This document shows, piece after piece, positions 8,856-15,512 of a stretch of 64,000 bases of DNA. Every line of letters begins with the position of its first letter. Position 1 is the stretch's first letter. A model generated the notes under the pieces. That model was not told the origin of the DNA and searched no databases. It worked only from the letters and a program-made list of their open reading frames with translations. The stretch comes from Bacillota bacterium (GTDB lineage: Bacteria; Bacillota; UBA4882; UBA8346): NCBI GenBank assembly GCA_023426245.1, contig JAFABB010000007.1, positions 186,001 through 250,000 on the forward strand. Reading direction: 5' to 3'. The position numbers were made by a program, and so were the translations under genes.

Positions 8856-9023
8856 TTGAACGACTTCCAAGACTTTCCCGATTTTTTCAAACGTCTCGCC
8901 AAGTACCCGGTGGTCAAAATGATAACCGGGTTTTTTCTTGGCTTGCTCCGGTTGCATTTTAGTCCCTGGAATGAGGTTATCAATCTTAGTTTAAACCTTA
9001 AGGTGGTGGGTGCTCTTGAGTAA
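8856..9023 (+). pseudogene. Truncated 5' end of a phage holin gene at the module 2/3 junction
   Basis: Frame TTG 8856 gives MNDFQDFPDFFKRLAKYPVV and KMITGFFLGLLRLHF, closely matching the first 35 residues of the intact holin at 12510 (MNDLQIFLHFFKRLGEYPVV, KVIAGIFLGLFRVLF). After that the match ends, and the frame runs through the J RBS to a stop at 9021-9023. It overlaps the start of J copy 3. The intact holin follows module 3, so this stub marks where a tandem duplication or recombination ended. It probably has no holin function because the transmembrane segments are missing. Confidence 0.75.
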
Positions 9024-10161
9024 CGGCATTGATAAACTGAATAATCTGGCAGACATTGATTTTGTCGATACCGATGTGGAAACGCTTTTAGCGGCTCTCA
9101 TAGGAGATTACGAAAAAGAATATGCAGTAGAGACGGGCCAATCGAAGACCCTCGCTCAAGGCGATCCGATTCGGATTTTGCTCTATGCGGAGGCTGCCCG
9201 TATTTATGCCATGATGCAGTCCGTCAATAACGCGGCTAAGCAAAATCTGCTGAAATACGCTTCAGGGAATTATCTTGACCAATTGGCCGCCAGGGTGGAA
9301 GTGACCCGGGAAGAGGCCAGGGCGGCAACGGCGCAGGTTCGTTTTGAACTTTCCGCCGCCCAGAAAAGCGCGGTAAGTATCCCTTCAGGGACCAGAGTGG
9401 CAGCCGGAGGGGTCTATTTCGCGACCACGGAGTATAAAGAAATTCCCGTGGGCACCACTTTTGTTGACATACCCGTAACCTGTACCCAAACCGGAATCAT
9501 TGGAAACGGTTACGCGGAGGGTCAAATCAATATCCTGGTTGATCCCTTAGAATACATCGCGGGCGTCGCTAATACGGATACCAGTGCGGGCGGGGCCGAC
9601 CGGGAAGATGATGATTCACTCCGGGAAAGGGTTTATTTACGGCCGGAATCTTTTAGTGTAGCCGGACCATCCGGAGCTTATGAATATTTTGTAAAAGAAT
9701 ATGACTCCAGTATCGCCGATGTTGTGATAACTTCACTGGCCCCCGGGACGGTCAACATCTATTTTATCCTGGAAGACGGGACCACACCGGAATCCACCAG
9801 GACCAACCTGCAGGAATATTTATCCGATGAAAACATCAGGCCCTTAACCGACACGGTTATGGTCTCGGCGCCTGAACGCGTCAACTACAACATCGATCTA
9901 TCCTACTATATCAATGAGTCGGATAGTGATATTGCAGGAACGATTCGGAGCGCGGTTGAAACCGCCATTGAGGATTATATAACATGGCAGAGGGCGAAAA
10001 TTGGCCGGGATATCAATCCCGGATATCTCCAGCATTTGATCTATAAAGCCGGAGCTAAACGGGTGGTAATTAACTCGCCTGCCTTTACAAAGCTTTCCAA
10101 AATTGAGATAGCGGAATTGGCAACCAAGAACGTATCTTACGGCGGGACAGAGGAGGATTGA
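9016..10161 (+). CDS. Baseplate J-like protein, module 3
   Basis: 381 aa, baseplate J family. TTG 9016 is preferred over GTG 9010 (AGGTGG at 9001-9006, nine-base spacing, same layout as copy 2). N-terminus SNGIDKLNNLADIDFVDTDV and the RPESFSVAGPSGAYEYFVKE block. Closest relative in the window is copy 2. The stop is directly followed by the ATG of the gpI gene. Confidence 0.92.
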   Translation: MSNGIDKLNNLADIDFVDTDVETLLAALIGDYEKEYAVETGQSKTLAQGDPIRILLYAEAARIYAMMQSVNNAAKQNLLKYASGNYLDQLAARVEVTREEARAATAQVRFELSAAQKSAVSIPSGTRVAAGGVYFATTEYKEIPVGTTFVDIPVTCTQTGIIGNGYAEGQINILVDPLEYIAGVANTDTSAGGADREDDDSLRERVYLRPESFSVAGPSGAYEYFVKEYDSSIADVVITSLAPGTVNIYFILEDGTTPESTRTNLQEYLSDENIRPLTDTVMVSAPERVNYNIDLSYYINESDSDIAGTIRSAVETAIEDYITWQRAKIGRDINPGYLQHLIYKAGAKRVVINSPAFTKLSKIEIAELATKNVSYGGTEED

Positions 10162-10728
10162 ATGAGGAAAACCATTAAAAATGTTTCCCTGATTGAACTG
10201 GTGCCGCCAAACCTGCAGAGCGATCCGGATGTGATTGCGATCGGCCGGGCCACTGACAAACAATGGCAAACGTTCGCCGGTAAACTCAGCGAAGTTTTAA
10301 CCTATGCCGATATCGAAGGCGCTGCTTCTGAAGTATTAAATATGCTGGCGGTGGAGATGAATGTTGATTTTTACGACGAGGCTTTGCCTTTGAGCAAATG
10401 CCGGGCCTTGGTAAAAAACGGCTATACCTATAAATACCGTAAGGGAACGGTCCGGGCGGTAAGACAGGTTGTAACGGATGCCTATGATCAAGCCCATGTC
10501 GAAGAATGGTCCGATTACGGTGGAGAGCCCTATCATTTCCGGATAACCACCGAAGCCGCCATGCCCGATGAAGATACCATCAATAAAATGTTCAAGGCGG
10601 TCAGCGCGGTTCAAAATATCCGCTCGAAATTGGATTATTTGGGTGCTTTAAAAGATGTCGGGTTAACCGGATACTGGGGCTTTGTCATGCATCAATCCCA
10701 ATATCATAAAATCATTCAACAATCATAA
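10162..10728 (+). CDS. Phage tail protein I, module 3
   Basis: 188 aa, gpI family. N-terminus MRKTIKNVSLIELVPPNLQ; core EMNVDFYDEALPLSKCRALV, KGTVRAVRQVVTDAYDQAH and GEPYHFRI as in the other copies. ATG directly after the J stop with GAGGAT as RBS. Docks the fibre to the baseplate. The C-terminus (WGFVMHQSQYHKIIQ) corresponds to the short tail of copy 2 (CGFGVYQRRYQTIK). Confidence 0.9.
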   Translation: MRKTIKNVSLIELVPPNLQSDPDVIAIGRATDKQWQTFAGKLSEVLTYADIEGAASEVLNMLAVEMNVDFYDEALPLSKCRALVKNGYTYKYRKGTVRAVRQVVTDAYDQAHVEEWSDYGGEPYHFRITTEAAMPDEDTINKMFKAVSAVQNIRSKLDYLGALKDVGLTGYWGFVMHQSQYHKIIQQS

Positions 10729-10741
10729 AGAAGGTATGGAA

Positions 10742-11833
10742 ATGTCACAATTTAGCAATATGGTCTTAACGGCCAAGGGGAAAGCTTTGCAAACCAAGGC
10801 TCAAACTGGGTCGACTCCATTAAATTTCACCCGGGTAGCGATTGGCAGCGGTTATTTGCCGGAAGGAACAAATCTTGAGGGTTTAACGGCTTTAATGGAA
10901 GAAAAACAATTCCTGGATATTAATTTAATTTCAATTGAAAACGGCTTGGCCACTTTACGGGTTACCTTTACCAATTCCGGACTGACCACCGGTTATTATG
11001 TCCGGGAATTCGGGGTGTTTGCCACTGATCCCGATGAGGGAGAAATACTCTATTCAGTCGCTAACGCCGGTGGCATGGCTGATTTTTTGCCGCCGGAAGG
11101 CGCTAACATCGTCGAGCAGATTTTTGATGTGGTAACGGTGGTCGGTAATGCCGCCAATGTCACTGCAACTATTGACCCGTCATTAACATTTGTAACCATC
11201 AAAGAGTTTACGAAACATCATCATGTTACGAATGGACAAAATGATGGAGCGCGGGTGGATGCTTCGGATGTTATCAATTCACCTTCGGGGAATATTACCA
11301 AAACCAACGTCCAGGATGCAATCAATCAACTTCAAACTTTGGTGAATGCCGTAATTCCTCCGGGGTCGATTTTCCCTTATGCGGCTTCGACTGCGCCGGC
11401 GGGATTTTTACTTTGTTATGGGCAAGCGATATCACGAACTGATTATGCAAATCTTTTTGGTACGATTGGGACAACTTACGGAAAAGGTGATGGCTCAACT
11501 ACATTTAATGTGCCAGATCTGCGTGGGCGTACTTTAATTGGTATTGATGATATGGGGGGAACCTCAGCAAATATTGTTACTGACCATAACGCCGATATTC
11601 TTAGCGGCACGGGTGGTGAAGAGCAGCACATATTAATAAATAATGAAATGCCTAGTCATACCCATACTTATTTATTAGGTGGTAGCAACATAAATGTAAT
11701 AGGTGGTAGTACTACAGATCAAGGTGATGGAAATCGTGGCACACCTACATTAAATACTGGTAGTGCTGGAGGAGGTTCGTCTCATAATAATATGCAGCCT
11801 TGGATTGCTTTAAATTACATAATAAAATCCTAG
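10742..11833 (+). CDS. Tail fibre with attachment domain and collar domain, module 3
   Basis: 363 aa from ATG 10742; AGAAGG is seven bases upstream, while an ATG at 10736 would be too close. N-terminal attachment domain (MSQFSNMVLTAKGKALQTKA; YYVREFGVFATDPDEGEILY), a HHHVTNGQNDGARVDASDVI linker matching the module 2 fibre, then a collar domain of the microcystin-dependent-protein type: PPGSIFPYAASTAPAGFLLC, YGKGDGSTTFNVPDLRGR, GGTGGEEQH-like region, ending in MQPWIALNYIIKS. Receptor recognition at the tail tip is the likely role. The part from about 11,600 on is AT-rich with a different tip sequence. Confidence 0.9.
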   Translation: MSQFSNMVLTAKGKALQTKAQTGSTPLNFTRVAIGSGYLPEGTNLEGLTALMEEKQFLDINLISIENGLATLRVTFTNSGLTTGYYVREFGVFATDPDEGEILYSVANAGGMADFLPPEGANIVEQIFDVVTVVGNAANVTATIDPSLTFVTIKEFTKHHHVTNGQNDGARVDASDVINSPSGNITKTNVQDAINQLQTLVNAVIPPGSIFPYAASTAPAGFLLCYGQAISRTDYANLFGTIGTTYGKGDGSTTFNVPDLRGRTLIGIDDMGGTSANIVTDHNADILSGTGGEEQHILINNEMPSHTHTYLLGGSNINVIGGSTTDQGDGNRGTPTLNTGSAGGGSSHNNMQPWIALNYIIKS

Positions 11834-11847
11834 GAGGATAGAACATT

Positions 11848-12156
11848 ATGGAGTATCCAAATTTTCAGCACCATCCTGATGGATACGTTTTTGTCCGTAA
11901 ATCTGAATCAGAGATTTACCAAGATACTATTACAAATTTTCAGATTGATTATGGTGATAGTTATTTCGACTTACCTAATGACTATGTAGGAAGATATTAT
12001 GAACCCGAAATATGTCATTATATAACTGATGGTAAAAATATAACTCCACAAAGTTTAACCTGGACCGAAGGAGACCGTTACATTGCCGCTTATCAGCAAT
12101 TGGTCGCCAATCAAAATATTCGGCGTCAATTAAAAATAGATACTTTTAAAATTTAA
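11848..12156 (+). CDS. Hypothetical fibre accessory protein
   Basis: 102 aa, RBS GGAGGATAG, 14 bases after the fibre. Tyr/Asp-rich (YEPEICHYITDGKNITPQSL), ending in a helical W-T-E-G-D-R-Y-I-A-A-Y-Q-Q segment. Place and size suggest a fibre-assembly chaperone. A wrecked copy of its beginning appears after the module 1 fibre (4920-4950), which means the accessory gene was once part of the repeated module. Family not recognised. Confidence 0.65.
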   Translation: MEYPNFQHHPDGYVFVRKSESEIYQDTITNFQIDYGDSYFDLPNDYVGRYYEPEICHYITDGKNITPQSLTWTEGDRYIAAYQQLVANQNIRRQLKIDTFKI

Positions 12157-12169
12157 GAGCTACATTTAA

Positions 12170-12195
12170 CCGTCCGTCAGGGCGGCAATTTTTTT
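12170..12195 (+). terminator. Rho-independent terminator of the tail operon
   Basis: Six-pair stem CCGTCC/GGGCGG (one G-U pair) with a GTCA loop, followed by CAA and seven T. It ends module 3. The T-run is repeated exactly 289 bases downstream, on the other side of the structured element that follows. Confidence 0.75.
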
Positions 12196-12487
12196 ATTTG
12201 ATTATAAAGATGACTCAGGTGAGTCGTAAGCCATAATCTCCGCCGCGGGTTAATTCGTGTTCATCGAACACGCCCACACGGCTAGGCGATTAAAAACCTT
12301 TTAAATCCCCTCTGGGGATCGGCTTACAATTATTGTTCAAACTTTTAGAATAGCTTCGAAGCATCACGGAGCCCGGTGAAACCAGGCTTTGGAATGCTCT
12401 TTTAACATAGCCGTGTGGCTTTAGCCCGCGGCGGACAGAACAACTATTGATATTTGCTGTTTTATCTTTATAATCAATTTTTTTATT
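12186..12487. repeat. Structured insertion-like element with nested inverted repeats
   Basis: No ORF of note in 353 bases between the fibre accessory gene and the holin. The outer arms TTGATTATAAAGAT (12198-12211) and ATCTTTATAATCAA (12464-12477) are a perfect 14-base inverted repeat. Inside them lie a second pair (TCCGCCGCGGGTTAA against TTAGCCCGCGGCGGA, near 12239 and 12421) and a third (CCACACGGCTA against TAGCCGTGTGG, near 12274 and 12408). Local hairpins include GACTCAGGTGAGTC, CGTGTTCATCGAACACG, AATCCCCTCTGGGGAT and GCTTCGAAGC. CAATTTTTTTATT occurs directly at both ends (12186-12198, 12475-12487), as a target duplication would. It may be a MITE-like element or a multi-branched RNA; I cannot name it. 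Confidence 0.65.
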
Positions 12488-12509
12488 ACAAAACAAGGAC
12501 GGTGTTTAT

Positions 12510-13025
12510 ATGAACGACTTACAAATATTTCTCCATTTTTTTAAACGCCTCGGCGAGTATCCGGTAGTCAAAGTGATTGCCGGTATTTTTTTGGGACTCT
12601 TCCGGGTTCTCTTCGGTACTTTCAGACCGGTTTATGCCGCCGTAATCTTACTTTGGCTTTTGGATACGGCCACCGGCTATTATTATGCCAGGACCAATCC
12701 CTCCATCAAGCCGGAATCCCGCAAAATGTTTCACGGCCTGGTCAAATTGCTGATCTATCTGGTTTTACTATCCATCGGCTATCAATGCGGTTTGGTGGGA
12801 ATGCTTGCGGTGGTCCAGGGGATGATCGAAAGCTTTATTGTGCTGACAGAAAGTTACTCCGTCCTCGAGAACCTCCAGAAGATTTGTCTGCTTCATAAAA
12901 TTAATTTCCCCATCTTGGACCAAGTGATGAAAATGATCCAAGGCCGTTTAATCAGTCAAAGTCCGGCTCCGGAGTCTGTCAAAGGAGGGGATAACCATGA
13001 TACCGATCACGAAGGAGCTGCTTAG
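12510..13025 (+). CDS. Phage holin, holin_4 (TcdE/BhlA-like) type
   Basis: 171 aa. It carries several hydrophobic segments (residues 22-35, 43-55, 73-90, 96-110) and the family pattern LWLLDTATGYYYARTNPSIK with a following S-R-K-M-F-H-G-L-V-K-L segment. Holins form the membrane lesion that releases the endolysin. The ATG follows AAGGACGGTG. The last 29 bases overlap the amidase gene, so both lysis genes are coupled. A truncated copy of its start sits at 8856. Confidence 0.88.
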   Translation: MNDLQIFLHFFKRLGEYPVVKVIAGIFLGLFRVLFGTFRPVYAAVILLWLLDTATGYYYARTNPSIKPESRKMFHGLVKLLIYLVLLSIGYQCGLVGMLAVVQGMIESFIVLTESYSVLENLQKICLLHKINFPILDQVMKMIQGRLISQSPAPESVKGGDNHDTDHEGAA

Positions 13026-13503
13026 TCTGGGCCCGAACCGGCCGGGGGATGCCATTGCGCCCCGGATGATCATCGTCCACCGCACCGGAAACCCCGGTAC
13101 ATCCGCCCGGGTGAATCGAAACTATTTTGAAAGTCTCAATCATCCGCCCTTAGCCGGAAAAACCTATGCCTCGGCCCACTATATTGTCGATGGAGGCCAA
13201 ATTATCCAGTGCATCCCCGAGAGGGAACGGGCCCACCATTGCATTGGGGCCAATCATTTTGCAATCGGGATCGAGACCTGTGAACCGATCCAGCCGGTGG
13301 TATACCAAAACCTACTGGATTTGATCCATGACATTTGCGGCAGGTATGGATTCCGGGCCACCCAAGATTATATCCAGCCCCATTCCAAGTATGACCCCGT
13401 AAGACGGCATTTTGACCCGTTTTTCTGGGAAGATTTCCTGGGCGGCAAAACCAATCCTGGAAAGGACCTCTTTGATCCGATCCGGTTTTACCAAGACCTG
13501 TAA
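12997..13503 (+). CDS. Endolysin, N-acetylmuramoyl-L-alanine amidase (Amidase_2)
   Basis: 168 aa. The amidase_2 fold is recognisable from IIVHRTGNPGTS (first zinc His), YASAHYIVDGGQIIQCIP, the AHHCIGANHFAIGIETCEP core, and HSKYDPVRRHFDP with the last zinc ligand His and the D-P pair. Cleaves the amide between muramic acid and the stem peptide. RBS AAAGGAGGGG lies inside the holin gene. There is no separate cell-wall-binding domain, so the enzyme is a single catalytic domain. The lysis partner is the holin upstream. Confidence 0.93.
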   Translation: MIPITKELLSLGPNRPGDAIAPRMIIVHRTGNPGTSARVNRNYFESLNHPPLAGKTYASAHYIVDGGQIIQCIPERERAHHCIGANHFAIGIETCEPIQPVVYQNLLDLIHDICGRYGFRATQDYIQPHSKYDPVRRHFDPFFWEDFLGGKTNPGKDLFDPIRFYQDL

Positions 13504-13529
13504 AGTTAATCGGTCTGCTTATCCAGAAC

Positions 13530-13709
13530 CTAAATTTTCGGCGGGCGCAATAAATCATAGCGGTTCAAAAGCTCATCCAGCTCGATGCTGGCCGCCAGCA
13601 CCTCGGAATCAATGCAACCCTTGGCTACCCAGAGATTTTGCATCCGGCTGCGGCTAAGGGCGATTTGTTCCAGAAGTTTGGAAATTTCTTGGGAATCCTT
13701 TTGTGACAT
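13530..13709 (-). CDS. Spo0E-family aspartyl-phosphate phosphatase
   Basis: 59 aa, read on the minus strand from ATG 13709 to TAG at 13530. The sequence runs MSQKDSQEISKLLEQIALSR, then a W-V-A-K-G-C-I-D turn, then LAASIELDELLNRYDLLRPP. This is the two-helix Spo0E layout with the S-x-E-L-D-x-L-x-x-x-Y signature that dephosphorylates Spo0A~P and so delays sporulation. The RBS is weak (GAGGT, about 13 bases away). It is the only reverse-strand gene among the lysis genes and converges with the amidase. Whether it belongs to the prophage or the host is open. Confidence 0.75.
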   Translation of the reverse strand: MSQKDSQEISKLLEQIALSRSRMQNLWVAKGCIDSEVLAASIELDELLNRYDLLRPPKI

Positions 13710-14264
13710 GGTAATGAATTATAACCTCAAAATATGTTATAATATTCAATAATTGCCTGATCGAACAATTTGTTTTCGGATCAGCGCTGTAACACGATGT
13801 CGGGAAGCCGAATGCTTTTTGGCCCTTTTTTAAAAGATTGGTTTTTTTCCAATGAAGTCATTCAGGTCAGTCGTTTCAGGGGAAAAGTAACCGCGAACTT
13901 TTTTGAGTTCTAAGCCGCTAACCTCAAACGGATTTTGACTACGGAGGCCACGCACTTGTGCGTGGGGTTACTCTCCCACTGAGCGCGCGTCTTGAATTTG
14001 CATCGTTGGGGGAGAGCAAGAGAGAGGTTATTGACCAGCTTTCCGGCTTGCATTTCGTTTCAGGGATTTTTTTACGACGAAGCTTTAATTATTCGTGCGC
14101 GTTTACTAAGAATTTATTTCATATGTTGTTACCCTTCTGACTGAATCGATGACGACAAAGGCATACATTTTGTATAATTTACACTTCAATATTACTACTA
14201 TCGTTTATATTTTGTCAATAATTTTCTTTATTTTTGGGATAGTTTGTTTTGAAAGGAGCATTCG
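13710..14264. other. 555-base intergenic region with hairpins and promoter-like sequence
   Basis: No convincing gene. A TATAAT at about 13737-13742 could serve either strand. The stretch 13948-13965 is the hairpin CCACGCAC-TT-GTGCGTGG, and the neighbouring CTCTCCC (from 13971) can pair with GGGAGAG about 45 bases downstream. From 14150 on the sequence is AT-rich with a GTATAAT near 14173, a plausible promoter for the regulator gene at 14265. Base composition changes abruptly here, so this may be a module border of the prophage. Confidence 0.4.
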
Positions 14265-14486
14265 ATGGGGATACATTGCAGGTTGTCGACGATTTTGGGA
14301 GAAAAACGATTGAAGGTAGCTGATGTGCAGAGGGGAACAGGCCTTACCAGAGATACCCTTCGTAAATTATATTACGATCAGTCCCGTCGCGTCGATTATG
14401 AGGTCTTGGAGAAGATTATGCAGTATCTCGATTGCGGCCTGGAAGATTTGCTGGTTTACATCAAGGAAGAAGGCGACTCGTTTTAA
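14265..14486 (+). CDS. Small Cro/C1-type HTH regulator
   Basis: 73 aa, the size of minimal HTH_26 regulators. Helix-turn-helix: RLKVADVQRGTGLTRDTLRK at residues 16-35, followed by the family's L-x-K-I-M-Q-Y-L-D-C-G-L-E-D-L-L ending. Binds DNA as a dimer, probably a phage or phage-derived switch protein. RBS AAAGGAGC, seven bases before the ATG. A terminator follows at 14551, so it is a single-gene unit. Confidence 0.85.
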   Translation: MGIHCRLSTILGEKRLKVADVQRGTGLTRDTLRKLYYDQSRRVDYEVLEKIMQYLDCGLEDLLVYIKEEGDSF

Positions 14487-14550
14487 TATCCGGGCCGCCT
14501 TCGGATAAGCGTCGGATGGCTGAAAACAAAAACATAGCTATCCTCACCTC

Positions 14551-14585
14551 AAAACCGCTCCGGAAAATTCCGCCGCGGTTTTTTG
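14551..14585 (+). terminator. Terminator behind the HTH regulator
   Basis: Stem AAACCGC/GCGGTTT enclosing an inner CCGGAAAATTCCG, followed by a T-run (TTTTTTG). Separates the regulator from the following pair of overlapping ORFs. Confidence 0.75.
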
Positions 14586-14808
14586 TTGCTTTTTTCCCAA
14601 AGGGATGAGCCGAAAAATTTACCCCCCAATTGGATTTGCGAGAAGGAATTTTTAATTGTCAATGGAAATATTTACAAAAATATTAAAATATAAAAAAATT
14701 AATAAAATTGATCATAATTGTTTGTTGACGATTGTTTCAAAATAGGGCCATGGTGGAGAAAGACTTTGAAAAAGGGTAAGAGTAAATAAGCGGGGAGAAG
14801 GTGATTTT
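14586..14808 (+). promoter_or_regulatory. AT-rich upstream region of the overlapping ORF pair
   Basis: Very AT-rich from 14640 to 14720. A TTGACG at about 14723 could be a -35 element, but no good -10 is seen at 17 bases. GGGGAGAAGG at 14792-14801 is the Shine-Dalgarno site shared by the two ORFs that follow. Confidence 0.35.
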
Positions 14809-15243
14809 GTGTGTCGAAAATCAAAATTAGTCTTATGGTGGGCGGCGCTTGCCTTGTTTTGGGTCTGGCCGGCGGGTTCGCCTGCGGCTGGAAATTATCA
14901 AGTGACGGAAAAAGAATGGACCAGATTATCCGAGATTACCAACAAATTATTAGCGCTCAATCAGCAATTATCGCAAGACTTAACAATATCTCAAAGCAAC
15001 TTGGCGCAGTCACAGACCAAACTAAAGGAATATCAAGCGGAATTGGACAAGTTAACCAATCAATTGATGGAATTAAAAGCATCATCGGACGAAGCCAGGA
15101 CGCAGTTGGCGAATGTGGAAAACTTATTGCGGAACAGCAAAGAATCCTTGAAAACATTAAACAAAGAAGTCAATAAACTGGTTTGGCAGCGCAATATTGC
15201 GGCGATATTCGCGGCCCTGGCCGCGATCGCGGCATTGATGTAG
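14809..15243 (+). CDS. Putative coiled-coil membrane protein (frame A of an overlapping pair)
   Basis: 144 aa from GTG 14809. A hydrophobic N-terminal segment (LVLWWAALALFWVW, residues 7-20) is followed by a signal-peptide-like A-G-S-P-A-A-G, a long Leu/Gln/Lys/Glu coiled coil (about residues 34-120), and a hydrophobic C-terminal end (NIAAIFAALAAIAALM). The architecture resembles an inner-membrane spanin or a small tail/lysis accessory protein. It shares its RBS with a second ORF that starts two bases later and lies entirely inside it in another frame. Both frames use plausible codons, so I cannot say which is expressed, or whether both are. Confidence 0.55.
   Translation: MCRKSKLVLWWAALALFWVWPAGSPAAGNYQVTEKEWTRLSEITNKLLALNQQLSQDLTISQSNLAQSQTKLKEYQAELDKLTNQLMELKASSDEARTQLANVENLLRNSKESLKTLNKEVNKLVWQRNIAAIFAALAAIAALM
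14811..15176 (+). CDS. Putative membrane-anchored protein (frame B, nested in frame A)
   Basis: 121 aa from GTG 14811. N-terminal hydrophobic helix (ISLMVGGACLVLGLAGGFAC, residues 6-25), then an amphipathic Ile/Gln/Ser-rich region (IIRDYQQIISAQSAIIARLN) that would form a long helix, ending QRILENIKQRSQ. It is fully contained in the 14809 ORF. The region after the helix resembles i-spanin or holin-accessory proteins only in layout. The RBS GGGGAGAAGG is nine bases from this GTG, seven from the other. Confidence 0.5.
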   Translation: MSKIKISLMVGGACLVLGLAGGFACGWKLSSDGKRMDQIIRDYQQIISAQSAIIARLNNISKQLGAVTDQTKGISSGIGQVNQSIDGIKSIIGRSQDAVGECGKLIAEQQRILENIKQRSQ

Positions 15244-15266
15244 GGTTTAAAAATCATTTTTCTTGG

Positions 15267-15491
15267 GAGAATGAAAATAACTCTCCGGAGAGTGAAGGAG
15301 ATCCTTCGGAGAATAAAAATGATTCTCAGGAGAATGAAAATGACTCTCCGGAGAGTGAAGGAGATCCTTCGGAGAATAAAAATGATTCTCGTGAGAATGA
15401 AAATAACTCTCTGGAGAGTGAAGGTGATCCTCTGGAGAATAAAAATGATTCTCCGAAGTATCGCCATGATTCTCCGGAGAATCAAAAATGA
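15267..15491. repeat. Tandem array of ten 21-base palindromic units
   Basis: Ten units of 21 bases from 15267 to 15476 plus a partial eleventh. Typical units are GAGAATGAAAATAACTCTCC, GAGAGTGAAGGAGATCCTTC and GAGAATAAAAATGATTCTCA (each plus one base). They recur in that order, giving a higher-order period of 63. Each boundary forms a small palindrome such as CTCTCCGGAGAG. One forward frame (from TTG 15183, no good RBS) reads seven-residue repeats of the E-N-K-N-D-S-P kind, another reads I-L-R-R-I-K-M heptads, and the reverse strand is open too. It could be a structured transcript, a protein repeat or a DNA-binding array. Confidence 0.8.
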
Positions 15492-15512
15492 CTTATGAAC
15501 TGTATGGAAGAA

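Noticed and set aside
15267..15491. CRISPR array
   Set aside because: Units are contiguous without unique spacers, and no cas genes are present.
15271..15498. I-L-R-R-I-K-M heptad ORF as a real coiled-coil protein
   Set aside because: The start has a Shine-Dalgarno-like GGGAG only one base upstream, and the pattern arises automatically from the palindromic 21-base repeat, since the reverse strand gives a similar protein.
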